From positions 319,813-383,812 of the forward strand of contig NZ_KQ948927.1 of the NCBI RefSeq assembly GCF_001514235.1: 64,000 nucleotides of DNA, read 5' to 3'. Made by a program: the position numbers and the translations under genes. The notes beneath the pieces were generated by a model. That model was not told the DNA's origin, did not search any database, and saw only the letters and a program-made list of their open reading frames with translations. The DNA is from Streptomyces caeruleatus (GTDB lineage: Bacteria; Actinomycetota; Actinomycetes; Streptomycetales; Streptomycetaceae). Positions 31,645-40,378 of the stretch are shown one piece after another. The stretch's first letter is position 1, and each line of letters starts with the position of its first letter.

Positions 31645-31648
<4 letters not shown>
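30704..31648 (+). CDS. RluA/RluD-family 23S rRNA pseudouridine synthase
   Basis: A 314-residue enzyme that isomerises uridine to pseudouridine in ribosomal RNA. An N-terminal S4 RNA-binding domain (about 15-75, [22 protein letters not shown]) is followed by the catalytic domain with the essential aspartate in [16 protein letters not shown] and the closing motif [19 protein letters not shown]. Position after lspA fits rluD, but the exact uridines modified cannot be told from sequence. The stop overlaps the next GTG. Confidence 0.92.
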
Positions 31649-32145
<497 letters not shown>

Positions 32146-32202
32146 CCGAGGGCCCGTAAGCGCTGGTGGGAAAGTCGGCGTGGCAGGCTGGAGACCTGTT
32201 GT

Positions 32203-33819
32203 GTGGATGTCGACCTTCCCGGAGCGCTGACCGTGGATCAGTTGGCCCTGTTGTTCGTGCTGTTGCTCGGGGCCGTGGTGAGTGTCCCGGTGGGGGACCG
32301 GCTGGGGCTGCCGGCGCCGGTGCTGATGACGCTGCTCGGGATCGTGCTCGCGCTGCTCGAGTTCGTGCCGAACGTCGAGGTTCCGCCGGACCTGATCCTT
32401 CCGCTGCTGCTGCCGCCCCTGCTCTATGCCGCCGTACGACGGACCTCCTGGCGGCAGTTCGCGGCGAACGTGCGGCCCATCTTCCTGCTGGCCGTGGCGC
32501 TGGTCTTCGTCACGACGCTGTGCGTGGCCGCGACCGCCCACGCGATCGTGCCGGGGCTGCCGATCGCCGCCGCCGTGGCTCTCGGCGCGCTCGTCGCGCC
32601 GCCCGATCCGGTCGCGGCGACCGCCGTGGCCGGCCAACTCGGACTGCCGCGGCGCCTGGTGTCCATCCTGGAGGGCGAGGGGCTCTTCAACGACGTGACG
32701 GCCATCGTGCTCTACCACGTGGCCATCGCCGCCGCCGTGAGCGGCACCTTCTCCCCCTGGGAGGCCGGACTCGACCTGGTGCTCTCCGCCGTGGTGGCGC
32801 TGGCCGTCGGGCTCGCGCTCGGCTGGGGCGCCAACAAACTGATGGATCTGCTCGGGGACCCGACCCTTCAGATCGGGCTCTCGCTGCTGGTGCCGTACGC
32901 CTCGTACGTGATGGCCGAGGAACTCCACGGCTCCGGCGTGCTCGCCGTCCTCATCACCGCCCTGTTCCTCGCCGAGTACGCCACCGACGCCGACGACGTG
33001 ATGACGCGGCTGGCCGGGCACACCTTCTGGGACATCGTCGACACGCTGGTCACCGGGGTCGCCTTCGGCCTGATCGGGCTCGAACTGCACAACGCGGTGC
33101 GCACGGCGTCCGGGCGGTGGAACGAGATGCTCGGCTGGGCGGCCGCGATCGTCTGCGTCGTCGTCCTCGTGAGGCTGCTGTACCTGCTGCCGGCGACCTG
33201 GCTGACCAAGCGGATGCACGCCAAGCGGGACATCGACGAGGAGATCCCGATGAGCTGGCGCGAGACGGTCGTGATGTGGTGGTCGGGGATGCGCGGCGTG
33301 GCCTCGGTGGCGCTGGCGCTGGCGGTTCCGCTGGAGACCGAGTCGGGGGGCCCGTTCCCCGACCGGGACGAGATCATCTTCATCGCGTTCGGCGTGATCA
33401 TGGCGACGCTGGTGCTTCAGGGGCTGACGCTGCCATGGCTGGTGAAGCGGCTCGGGGTGCGGGCCGACAGCGCGCGTGAGAAGGAGTTCGAGAAGCAGCT
33501 GGCGGTGCGCGCGGCGCGGGCGGCGAAGCGGCGGCTGAAGGAGATCGAGGCCGTCGAGGACCTGCCCGAGGAACTGTCCGAGCAGATGCTGCGGCGGGCG
33601 TTCGAGATCGGGGTGCGGATCAGCCCGGACATGGGCGAGGAGGAGCGCCGGGAGGCGCATCAGCAGCGGGTGCGCCGGCTGAAGCGGGTGCGGCGGATCC
33701 AGAACGAGCTGCTGAGCGCGGCGCGGCACGAGGTGCTGGCGGCCCGCAGCGAGCCGGGGGCCGATCCGGAGGTGGTGGACCGGGTGCTGCGGCATTTGGA
33801 CGTGCGCAGTCTGCGGTGA
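32203..33819 (+). CDS. Na+/H+ antiporter, CPA1 family
   Basis: A 538-residue transporter with about twelve membrane helices of the Na_H_Exchanger family, including GALVAPPDPVAATAV and the helix with EGEGLFNDVTAIVLY that carries the ion-binding residues. A charged cytoplasmic tail of about 120 residues (from 415) is rich in Arg/Glu and likely helical. It exchanges Na+ or K+ for protons and helps pH balance. The start is GTG at 32203; GTG at 32233, 30 bases on with GGAGCG upstream, is also good. Confidence 0.9.
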   Translation: MDVDLPGALTVDQLALLFVLLLGAVVSVPVGDRLGLPAPVLMTLLGIVLALLEFVPNVEVPPDLILPLLLPPLLYAAVRRTSWRQFAANVRPIFLLAVALVFVTTLCVAATAHAIVPGLPIAAAVALGALVAPPDPVAATAVAGQLGLPRRLVSILEGEGLFNDVTAIVLYHVAIAAAVSGTFSPWEAGLDLVLSAVVALAVGLALGWGANKLMDLLGDPTLQIGLSLLVPYASYVMAEELHGSGVLAVLITALFLAEYATDADDVMTRLAGHTFWDIVDTLVTGVAFGLIGLELHNAVRTASGRWNEMLGWAAAIVCVVVLVRLLYLLPATWLTKRMHAKRDIDEEIPMSWRETVVMWWSGMRGVASVALALAVPLETESGGPFPDRDEIIFIAFGVIMATLVLQGLTLPWLVKRLGVRADSAREKEFEKQLAVRAARAAKRRLKEIEAVEDLPEELSEQMLRRAFEIGVRISPDMGEEERREAHQQRVRRLKRVRRIQNELLSAARHEVLAARSEPGADPEVVDRVLRHLDVRSLR

Positions 33820-33845
33820 TTCGGTCGCCGGCGGACGTCCTTTCG

Positions 33846-33851
33846 TATGAT
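33846..33851 (+). promoter_or_regulatory. -10 element for a leaderless SDR mRNA
   Basis: A perfect TATGAT ends six bases before the ATG at 33858, so transcription should begin at or next to the start codon. No ribosome binding site is present. The -35 side is weak. Confidence 0.5.
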
Positions 33852-33857
33852 CTGATC

Positions 33858-34598
33858 ATGGCTCGCAACGTTGTCATCAGTGGAGGCGGTACGGGGATCG
33901 GGCTCGCGGCGGCACAGCTGTTCGCGGCGGACGGGGACCGGGTGCTGCTGCTCGGCAGACGCCCCGAGGTGCTGGAGCAGGCGGGTGTGCCCGGCGCCCT
34001 CACCTACGCGGCGGACCTGAGCAGGCCGAGCGGCGTGCGCGGCGTGGAGCGGTTCGTGGCGCGGGAGTTCGGCACCGTGGACGTGCTGATCCACGGCGCC
34101 GGCGGTTCCGGATACCTGGAGCCCAAGGTGGACAGCGACGAGCCGCTCGACGTGGTCCTGCACAACTGGACCCTCAACTTCGGCCTCAACACCCTGACCG
34201 CGGCCCTGCTCACCGAGGCCCTGAAGGACCGGCTCGCCGACCCCGGCGGGCGGGTGCTGTTCATCGGCTCCATCGCCGGCTTCCGCGGCTCCGGCAGCGG
34301 GGCGTATGCCGCCTCCAAGGCCGCGCTGCATCCGTACGCCCATGATCTGGCCCGGCAGTTGGGGCCGCGCGGGATCACCGTGAACGTGGTTGCGCCCGGG
34401 TACATCGAGGACACCGAGTTCTTCGGCGACGGCATGGACGAGGAGCGGCGCGCCCGGCTGGTCGCGGAGACCTCGACCGGCCGGGCCGGTACGCCCGGGG
34501 ACGTGGCCGCCACCCTGCACTGGCTGGCGTCCCACGCCGCCGGGCACGTCACCTCGCAGATCATCCAGGTCAACGGCGGGGCGGAGCGCGGCCACTGA
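33858..34598 (+). CDS. Short-chain dehydrogenase/reductase (SDR)
   Basis: A 246-residue oxidoreductase. The NAD(P) loop is GGGTGIG near residues 8-14, and the active site is Ser in GSIAG with Tyr-x-x-x-Lys in GAYAASKAAL. The C-terminus ends ITSQ-like HVTSQIIQVNGG, as in classical SDRs of the FabG type. The substrate is not known. The chosen ATG lies directly behind a -10 element; a longer frame from 33816 has no support. Confidence 0.92.
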   Translation: MARNVVISGGGTGIGLAAAQLFAADGDRVLLLGRRPEVLEQAGVPGALTYAADLSRPSGVRGVERFVAREFGTVDVLIHGAGGSGYLEPKVDSDEPLDVVLHNWTLNFGLNTLTAALLTEALKDRLADPGGRVLFIGSIAGFRGSGSGAYAASKAALHPYAHDLARQLGPRGITVNVVAPGYIEDTEFFGDGMDEERRARLVAETSTGRAGTPGDVAATLHWLASHAAGHVTSQIIQVNGGAERGH

Positions 34599-34667
34599 GC
34601 GCTCTGCGGTTGTGCCGGGGGGTTGTGCCGTGGTTTGTCGTCGTGCGTCTGCTGCGCCGTTGTGGCT

Positions 34668-34689
34668 GGGCGCGCAGTTCCCCGCGCCC
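34668..34689. terminator. Hairpin between convergent SDR and MscS genes
   Basis: GGGCGCG (34668-34674) and CGCGCCC (34683-34689) form a seven-pair stem with an eight-base loop, three bases from the MscS stop. The surrounding phrase GGCTGGGCGCGCAGTTCCCC is, to my knowledge, a common intergenic repeat in Streptomyces genomes. Confidence 0.5.
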
Positions 34690-34692
34690 CCG

Positions 34693-35823
34693 TCAGAGGC
34701 GGTCGGGGCGTTGTGGTGGTAGGTGGTCGTGTTGGTGGGCGCGGCGGGCCGGGATGCGGCCGGGCGGGCCGCCGGGTACGGGGTAGCCGGGCGGCAGGGC
34801 CGCGTCCGTGGCGTTGACGCGGGGCAGCGCGTACGGGTGCTCGTCGGCCAGCCAGCGGATCAGCTGTTCGCGCACGGCGACCCGTACCGTCCACAGGTCG
34901 TCCGCGTCCTTGGCCGTCACCAGGGCCCGCACCTCCATGGTGCTCGGCGTCGAGTCCGTGACGACCAGGCCGTAGTCACGGCCGTCCCACGCCGGGCACG
35001 CGCGCAGGACGTCACGCAGTTTCTCGCGCATCTTCTCCATCGGCGCGGAGTGGTCGACGTGCAGGAAGACGGTGCCGGTCATCTGGGCGCCGCCGCGCGA
35101 CCAGTTCTCGAAGGCCTTCGAGGTGAAGTACGACACCGGCATCGTGATCCGGCGCTCGTCCCAGGTCCGCACCGTCAGGAAGGTCAGCGTGATCTCCTCG
35201 ACGGTGCCCCACTCACCGTCCACGACCACCGTGTCCCCGAGGCGCACCATGTCGCCGAAGGCGATCTGGAACCCGGCGAACATGTTGCTCAGCGTGGACT
35301 GGGCGGCGACACCGGCGACGATGCCGAGGATGCCGGCCGAGGCCAGCAGCGAGGCACCGGCCGCGCGCATCGCGGGGAACGTCAGCAGCATCGCCGCGAC
35401 GGCCACCACACCTACGATCGCCGAGACCACGCGCATGATCAACGTCACCTGGGTGCGCACCCGCCGGACCCGGGCCGGATCGCGGTGCGCCCGGGCGTAG
35501 CGGCTGTACGTGGTCTCCACGACCGCCGCCGCGATCCGGATCGCCAGCCAGGCCGCCGCCCCGATCAGCACCAGCGTCAGCACCCGGCCGACGGCGACCT
35601 TGTGCTCCTCCAGCAGCTTCGACTCGTCGTACGACCCTCTGAGCAGGGCGGCGCACAGGACGAGCTGGTACGGGACGCGGGCGCGGCGCAGCTGACCCCA
35701 CAGCGGGGTCTCACTGTGCCGTTCGTCGGCCTTGCGCATCAGACGGTCGGTTGCCCACCCGATGACCAGGGTGAGCAGAACCGAGCCGCCGACCACGATC
35801 AGCGGGCGGAGTATGTTCTCCAT
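34693..35823 (-). CDS. Small-conductance mechanosensitive channel, MscS family
   Basis: A 376-residue membrane protein with three to four helices in the first 190 residues and the MscS pore and beta domain: GASLLASAGILGIVAGVAAQSTLSNMFAG, then the soluble GDTVVVDGEWGTVEEITLTFLTVRTWD. Family members open under membrane tension to release solutes. A Pro/His/Arg-rich tail ends the protein. ATG at 35823 is chosen; a GTG six codons upstream is possible, and neither has a clear ribosome site. Confidence 0.9.
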   Translation of the reverse strand: MENILRPLIVVGGSVLLTLVIGWATDRLMRKADERHSETPLWGQLRRARVPYQLVLCAALLRGSYDESKLLEEHKVAVGRVLTLVLIGAAAWLAIRIAAAVVETTYSRYARAHRDPARVRRVRTQVTLIMRVVSAIVGVVAVAAMLLTFPAMRAAGASLLASAGILGIVAGVAAQSTLSNMFAGFQIAFGDMVRLGDTVVVDGEWGTVEEITLTFLTVRTWDERRITMPVSYFTSKAFENWSRGGAQMTGTVFLHVDHSAPMEKMREKLRDVLRACPAWDGRDYGLVVTDSTPSTMEVRALVTAKDADDLWTVRVAVREQLIRWLADEHPYALPRVNATDAALPPGYPVPGGPPGRIPARRAHQHDHLPPQRPDRL

Positions 35824-35918
35824 GCCGTCGAAGGTAACCACCCGAGGGCGGTCATGAACATGTGCGCCGGTGAGGCGGTGGTCACGGCGTTGTCGTACCC
35901 GGCTGGCACCATGGCCTC

Positions 35919-36488
35919 ATGAACATCGTGCTCTTTCACTCGACCTATGGCCTCAGGCCCGCCGTGCGCCGGGCCGCGGACCGGCTGCGCGCCGCCGGAC
36001 ACGAGGTGTGGACGCCGGACCTCTTCGAGGGACGTACGTTCGAGACGGTCGAGGAGGGCATGGAGTTCAACGACGGAATCGGCAAGGACGAGCTGCTGAA
36101 GCGGGCCGTGCTGGCCGCGGCGCCCTACTCGGAGCGAGGGCTTGTGTACGCCGGGTTCTCGCTCGGCGCCTCCATCGCCCAGACCCTCGCCCTCGGCGAC
36201 GAGAAGGCACGCGGGCTACTGCTTCTGCACGGCACGTCGGACATCGCGGCGACCGCCACGGTGGACGAGCTGCCGGTGCAGCTGCATGTCGCCGAGCCGG
36301 ACCCGTTCGAGACGGACGACTGGCTGAGCGCCTGGTATCTCCAGATGGGCAGAGCGGGCGCCGACGTCGAGGTGTACAGATACGCAGGAGCCGGCCACCT
36401 CTACACCGACCCCGACCTGCCGGACTACGACGAGGAGGCCGCCGAGGCCACCTGGCGGGTGGCGCTCGGCTTCCTCGAGACCCTCTAG
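35919..36488 (+). CDS. Dienelactone hydrolase-family protein
   Basis: A 189-residue alpha/beta hydrolase. The nucleophile elbow is GFSLGAS, with Ser where classic dienelactone hydrolases have Cys, the acid is likely in AEPDPFE and the histidine is in GAGHLYTDP. The true substrate is unknown. It is divergent from the MscS gene, with no ribosome binding site before the ATG, so the message may be nearly leaderless. Confidence 0.88.
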   Translation: MNIVLFHSTYGLRPAVRRAADRLRAAGHEVWTPDLFEGRTFETVEEGMEFNDGIGKDELLKRAVLAAAPYSERGLVYAGFSLGASIAQTLALGDEKARGLLLLHGTSDIAATATVDELPVQLHVAEPDPFETDDWLSAWYLQMGRAGADVEVYRYAGAGHLYTDPDLPDYDEEAAEATWRVALGFLETL

Positions 36489-36510
36489 CTCAGGTCCCCG
36501 GAGCAGGTCG

Positions 36511-36690
36511 TCAGCACTTCTTCGGCGGGTGCACCAGCGAGGGGAAGTGCCCGGACCACACCCAGGCCACCGGCTGGGAGTCGTAGATCCGGTACCAGAG
36601 GTTCCCCGACGGGGTGGCGGTGGTCGAGCAGGCGATCCGCAGGGTCGTGCCCCGCGGCTCCGAGCGGTACCTCGTCGACGAGGAGGTGGG
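36511..36690 (-). pseudogene. Truncated secreted SH3-like protein
   Basis: One minus-strand frame of 59 codons has a clear protein character: GTTLRIACSTTATPSG followed by NLWYRIYD, AWVWSGHF and a final PPKKC. This looks like the C-terminal half of the small secreted bacterial SH3-domain proteins common in Streptomyces. Upstream there is a TAG at 36693-36691, no start codon and no signal peptide, so the N-terminal half is missing. It lies between two complete genes. It is most likely a gene remnant. Confidence 0.6.
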
Positions 36691-36728
36691 CTAGGGGGTG
36701 GCCATGTGACTCCAGTCGTGAACACGAC

Positions 36729-36757
36729 TGTCGGGCCGCCAGGACAGCGGCCCGACA
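36729..36757 (-). terminator. Terminator after phoD
   Basis: Perfect 11-base arms (36729-36739 and 36747-36757) around a seven-base loop, about 90 bases past the phoD stop on the minus strand. Confidence 0.75.
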
Positions 36758-36845
36758 ACACGTTCGAGGTCGGATTGATCTTCGCGGTTGCCTCGGAGCG
36801 TGGTCTTTACACCGTTCTTGGTAACGGCCTCCGCACCGGCCCCTG

Positions 36846-38519
36846 TTACACCGGGTCGTACGTCCGCTCGACCTTCTGCGTGCCGCTGCGCGTGCGGTAC
36901 GAACGGGCCCAGGAGGCGGTCGCGTTCTGCTTCGCCTTGTCGGACAGGACGTAGTAGTCCATCTGCGCGCGCTCGGCCGTGATGTCGAGGATGCCGTAGC
37001 CGTGGCGGTCGGTGTCGACCCAGTGGACGTGCCGGTTGGCGGCCCGGATGATCGGCGAGGCGATGGCGGAGACGGTGCCCTCGGGAACCTTCACGATGTC
37101 GTCGAGGTTGTCGGAGGTCACCGAGGTGACGACGAACTCCGTGGCGGCGGAGGCGGACAGCGGGTAGGTGCCGGCGTCCACGGGCACGTCGTTGGCCCAC
37201 GCCATGTGGATGTCGCCGGTCAGGAACACGGTGTTGCGGATCGCGTTCGAACGCAGGTGGGCGAGGAGTTCGCGGCGGTCGTCCGTGTAGCCGTCCCACT
37301 GGTCGGGGTTGAGGGCGAGGCCCTCCTGCGGCAGGCCCATCAGCTTGGCGAGGGGCTTGAGCAGGTCCGCGGTGAGGGAGCCGATCGCGAACGGGGAGAT
37401 CATCACCGAGTTGCCGACCAGCCGCCAGGTGGTGTCGGAGGACTTCAGCCCCGCCTTCAGCCAGTCCAGTTGGGCCCGCCCGGTGAGCGTACGGTCCGGG
37501 TCGTCGACGTCGCCGTTGCCGACCGAGACCTGCTGAGAGCGGAAGGAGCGCAGGTCCAGCAGGGAGAGGTCGGCGAGCTTGCCGAAACGCAGCCGGCGAT
37601 AGGTGGTGCCGGCGATGGCCGGGCGCACCGGCATCCACTCGAAGTAGGCCTGCTTGGCGGCGGCCCGGCGCGCGGCCCAGCTGCCCTCGGCGCCCTCGGT
37701 GTGGTTCTCGGCGCCGCCCGACCAGGCGTCGTTGGCGATCTCGTGGTCGTCCCAGATCGCGATGACGGGAGCCTTGGTGTGCAGGGCCTGAAGGTCCGGG
37801 TCCGTCTTGTACTTGCCGTGCCGGACGCGGTAGTCGGCCAGGGTGAGGATCTCGTGGGTGGGCTCGGTCTGCCGTACGACGGTGCCGCGGGTGCCGTACT
37901 CGCCGCTGCCGTACTCGTAGATGTAGTCACCGAGATGCAGCCAGGCGTCCAGGTCGCCGCGAGCCGCGAGATGGCGGTACGAGGAGAAGTAGCCGCCCTC
38001 CCAGTTGGCGCAGGAGACGACACCGAAGCGCAGGCCCGTGACGGACGCGGTCGCCGCCGGCGCGGTGCGGGTACGCGCCGCCGGGGAGTCCGCGGCGCCG
38101 GCCGAGAAGCGGAACCAGTAGTCGGTGGCCGGTTCCAGGCCGCGTATGTCCGCCTTGACGGTGTGGTCGGAGGCGGCGGTCGCGGTGGTCGAGCCTTTGG
38201 TGACGATGTTCGTCAGCGCCTTGTCCTTGGCGACGATCCAGCTGACCTCGGTGTCCGGACCGAGCCCGGAGCCGGGAGTCGCCTCGGGCGTCGGCGTCAC
38301 CCGGGTCCACAGCAGGACGCCGTCGGGCAGCGGGTCGCCGGAGGCGACGCCGTGCAGGAAGGCGGGGGCCGCGTCGGCGGCGCCGGCGGGCAGCGCGGCC
38401 GCGAGCGGGCCGGCCAGGACAGCCGTCGCCGCCGCGGCCTTGACGACCGTACGGCGGCGCGGGGCAAGGGAGTTGAGGCGCTCGTTGAGTCGCTCGGAAG
38501 ATCTGCGTCGATTGGTCAC
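36846..38519 (-). CDS. phoD: Secreted alkaline phosphatase PhoD
   Basis: A 557-residue secreted phosphodiesterase/phosphatase. The N-terminus has a twin-arginine signal ([20 protein letters not shown] with cleavage likely after AGAADA). A PhoD N-terminal fibronectin-like domain (about 50-160) is followed by the metallophosphatase with [42 protein letters not shown] and TGDIHMAWA. The GTG start is the only good one before the signal peptide. PhoD is a PhoP-regulated phosphate-scavenging enzyme in Streptomyces; I see only a weak TTCA repeat pattern upstream. Confidence 0.95.
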   Translation of the reverse strand: MTNRRRSSERLNERLNSLAPRRRTVVKAAAATAVLAGPLAAALPAGAADAAPAFLHGVASGDPLPDGVLLWTRVTPTPEATPGSGLGPDTEVSWIVAKDKALTNIVTKGSTTATAASDHTVKADIRGLEPATDYWFRFSAGAADSPAARTRTAPAATASVTGLRFGVVSCANWEGGYFSSYRHLAARGDLDAWLHLGDYIYEYGSGEYGTRGTVVRQTEPTHEILTLADYRVRHGKYKTDPDLQALHTKAPVIAIWDDHEIANDAWSGGAENHTEGAEGSWAARRAAAKQAYFEWMPVRPAIAGTTYRRLRFGKLADLSLLDLRSFRSQQVSVGNGDVDDPDRTLTGRAQLDWLKAGLKSSDTTWRLVGNSVMISPFAIGSLTADLLKPLAKLMGLPQEGLALNPDQWDGYTDDRRELLAHLRSNAIRNTVFLTGDIHMAWANDVPVDAGTYPLSASAATEFVVTSVTSDNLDDIVKVPEGTVSAIASPIIRAANRHVHWVDTDRHGYGILDITAERAQMDYYVLSDKAKQNATASWARSYRTRSGTQKVERTYDPV

Positions 38520-38550
38520 GAGCGATCAGGTTACTGATCGGTATGAACGA

Positions 38551-38582
38551 GAGCGGGCGAACCGGTGAAAATTCGCCCGCTC
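38551..38582 (-). terminator. Terminator after the DsbA-like gene
   Basis: Perfect 11-base arms (38551-38561 and 38572-38582) around a ten-base A-rich loop, about 50 bases past the stop of the upstream minus-strand gene and 31 bases before the phoD start. Confidence 0.8.
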
Positions 38583-38631
38583 TTCGCGCGAAGGCCGCCT
38601 TCCGGGCCCTCCGGCTGACCTACGGCCGGCG

Positions 38632-39471
38632 TCAGCCCTTGAGGGCCGCGTCCACCGCCTTGGTGAACTCCTCCGCCGTCCAGCCCGTGTTGGGGTTGGA
38701 GGTCTCGAGCTTCTTGCCGTCCATGACGAAGCTCGGAGTGCCCGTCACGCTGTCCTTGTTGGTGTCGAACGTCTTCGACATGGCCAGCGCCCAGGCGTCG
38801 TACGTGCCCTTCTTCACCGCGTTCTGGAACTTGGTGTTGTTCTTCAGGGCGGGGACGGAGTCCGCGACCTCGATCAGGTAGTCGTCGTCCTTGAACTTGT
38901 CGTCGGACTCCTCCGGGTGGTACTTCGCCGAGTACAGCGCGGTCTTGTACTCGAGGAACGCCTCCGGGCTCACGTTCAGCGCGGCACCCATGGCGCTCAT
39001 CGCGTTCTTGGAGCCCTCGCCGCGGGCTCCGATCTCGTTGTCCTTCATCTGGTCGCCGTCGAGGAACGTGCCGCCGACGAACTGGATCTTGTACTTGCCG
39101 GCCTCGACGTCCTTGTCGACGACCGAGCCGGCGGCCTGCTCGAACGAGGCGCAGACGGGACAGCGCGGGTCCTCGTAGATCTTGAGGGTCTTCTTGGCGC
39201 TGTCCTTGCCGATGACGACGGTCGTGCCGTTGGTGCCGGAGGTGTTGGCCGGCGCGACGACCTTGGCGTCCGTCATCGACTCCCAGTGGCTGGGCTTGTT
39301 GGCCTGGACGACCGCGTAGCCGATGCCACCGGCCGCCGCCAGGACGCCGACGACCGAGCAGGCGACGATGATCTGCCGCCTGACCTTGGCCCGCTTGGCC
39401 TCGCGCTCACGCTCGGCGCGCAGCCGCTCCCGGGCCGCCGACTTCGCCGCCTGGCTGTTCCGCTTGCTCAT
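38632..39471 (-). CDS. DsbA-like membrane-anchored thioredoxin-fold protein
   Basis: A 279-residue protein. A basic coiled N-terminus (SKRNSQAAKSAARERLRAERER) is followed by one membrane helix (about 33-57) and an outside DsbA-type thioredoxin domain with the redox motif CPVC in EDPRCPVCASF. The cis-proline is in TGTPSFVMDG near the end. The family forms or isomerises disulfides in exported proteins. ATG at 39471 is chosen because GGAGA lies nine bases upstream. A membrane protein with two outside cysteines lies just upstream and could be a partner. Confidence 0.92.
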   Translation of the reverse strand: MSKRNSQAAKSAARERLRAEREREAKRAKVRRQIIVACSVVGVLAAAGGIGYAVVQANKPSHWESMTDAKVVAPANTSGTNGTTVVIGKDSAKKTLKIYEDPRCPVCASFEQAAGSVVDKDVEAGKYKIQFVGGTFLDGDQMKDNEIGARGEGSKNAMSAMGAALNVSPEAFLEYKTALYSAKYHPEESDDKFKDDDYLIEVADSVPALKNNTKFQNAVKKGTYDAWALAMSKTFDTNKDSVTGTPSFVMDGKKLETSNPNTGWTAEEFTKAVDAALKG

Positions 39472-39596
39472 CTTGGTGATCTCCATGGGGACACGCACAC
39501 CTGTGTGTGCGGGATACGTATCGGGACGTGGTGGTGCTCGAAATGCCGTGCGCGTGTGATCAGTGACGGTGCAGTCGGTTCAACGGTGCAGTCGGT

Positions 39597-40289
39597 TCAC
39601 ACGAGGGCGGGTGAGCACGGGGGGCCACGCCGTCCCAGGGAGTGCGCGAGGAGCAGGCCGCGGGCGCCGGCCGTACGGCGGGCGAGGCGCGGCAGCCGGC
39701 GGGCCGGCGCGGTCCGGCGGACCGTCACCGCGGCGACCGCCAACAGCAGCGGGCGGAACGTCGTCGCGGCCACGGCCCGCACCAACTGCTCCAGGGCCCG
39801 CTCGCCGCGCCGCAGCCAGGCGGCGGCGACGAGGCCGACGCCGATGTGCGCGCCGAGCAGCAGCCAGGCGGTGGCCGGGGCGGCGTGCGCGAGGAGACCG
39901 CCGAGTTTGTCGGGGTCGGTGCCGGTGACCTGGGCCAGCGGGGTGCCGACCCGGGTGCCGTCGCCGCACAGCACGTCCCAGCCGACCGAGGCCAGCGGGC
40001 CGGCGACCGGTCCGCCCACTTTGCCGTAACAGACGTGCTGGCCGGTGGTGAGGATCGTGTCGGCGGCCAGCTCCAGCGGGATCAGCAGGGCGGCGATCCG
40101 CCCGAAGCTCCGCTCGCGGCCGGCCAGGGCGTACGCCAGGACGAACACGGCGGCCGCGAGCAGGGCCACCGTGTTCAACGGCAGGGGTGCCCGCGACAGC
40201 AGCACGTGCGACGCGGTGCTGAGCGTCACGACGAGTGACGTGAACAGCGCCGCGCGTACGGCTCGTAGCTGGGTCCCGGATATGTCCAT
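39597..40289 (-). CDS. Polytopic membrane protein of unknown function
   Basis: A 230-residue protein that I do not recognise. It has about five membrane helices (near 11-33, 37-57, 62-82, 135-158, 172-192). By the positive-inside rule the loop between helices 3 and 4 faces outside; it holds Cys87 (GQHVCYGKVGG) and Cys108 (WDVLCGD), which could form a disulfide. The C-terminal 35 residues are very Arg-rich. It lies 125 bases upstream of the DsbA-like gene on the same strand. No ribosome binding site precedes the ATG. Confidence 0.75.
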   Translation of the reverse strand: MDISGTQLRAVRAALFTSLVVTLSTASHVLLSRAPLPLNTVALLAAAVFVLAYALAGRERSFGRIAALLIPLELAADTILTTGQHVCYGKVGGPVAGPLASVGWDVLCGDGTRVGTPLAQVTGTDPDKLGGLLAHAAPATAWLLLGAHIGVGLVAAAWLRRGERALEQLVRAVAATTFRPLLLAVAAVTVRRTAPARRLPRLARRTAGARGLLLAHSLGRRGPPCSPALV

Positions 40290-40378
40290 AGCGGAGGAGA
40301 GTGTGTCACGTGGTCCTGTAAGAGACCCCTAAAGGATGCCTGTGAGCGGCTGGGGAACGGCGGTGAGCGACCTTTCCG

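Noticed and set aside
38531-38575. PHO box upstream of phoD
   Set aside because: TTCA units 22 bases apart are seen, but the middle unit does not fit the 11-base direct repeat and the pattern overlaps a terminator hairpin.
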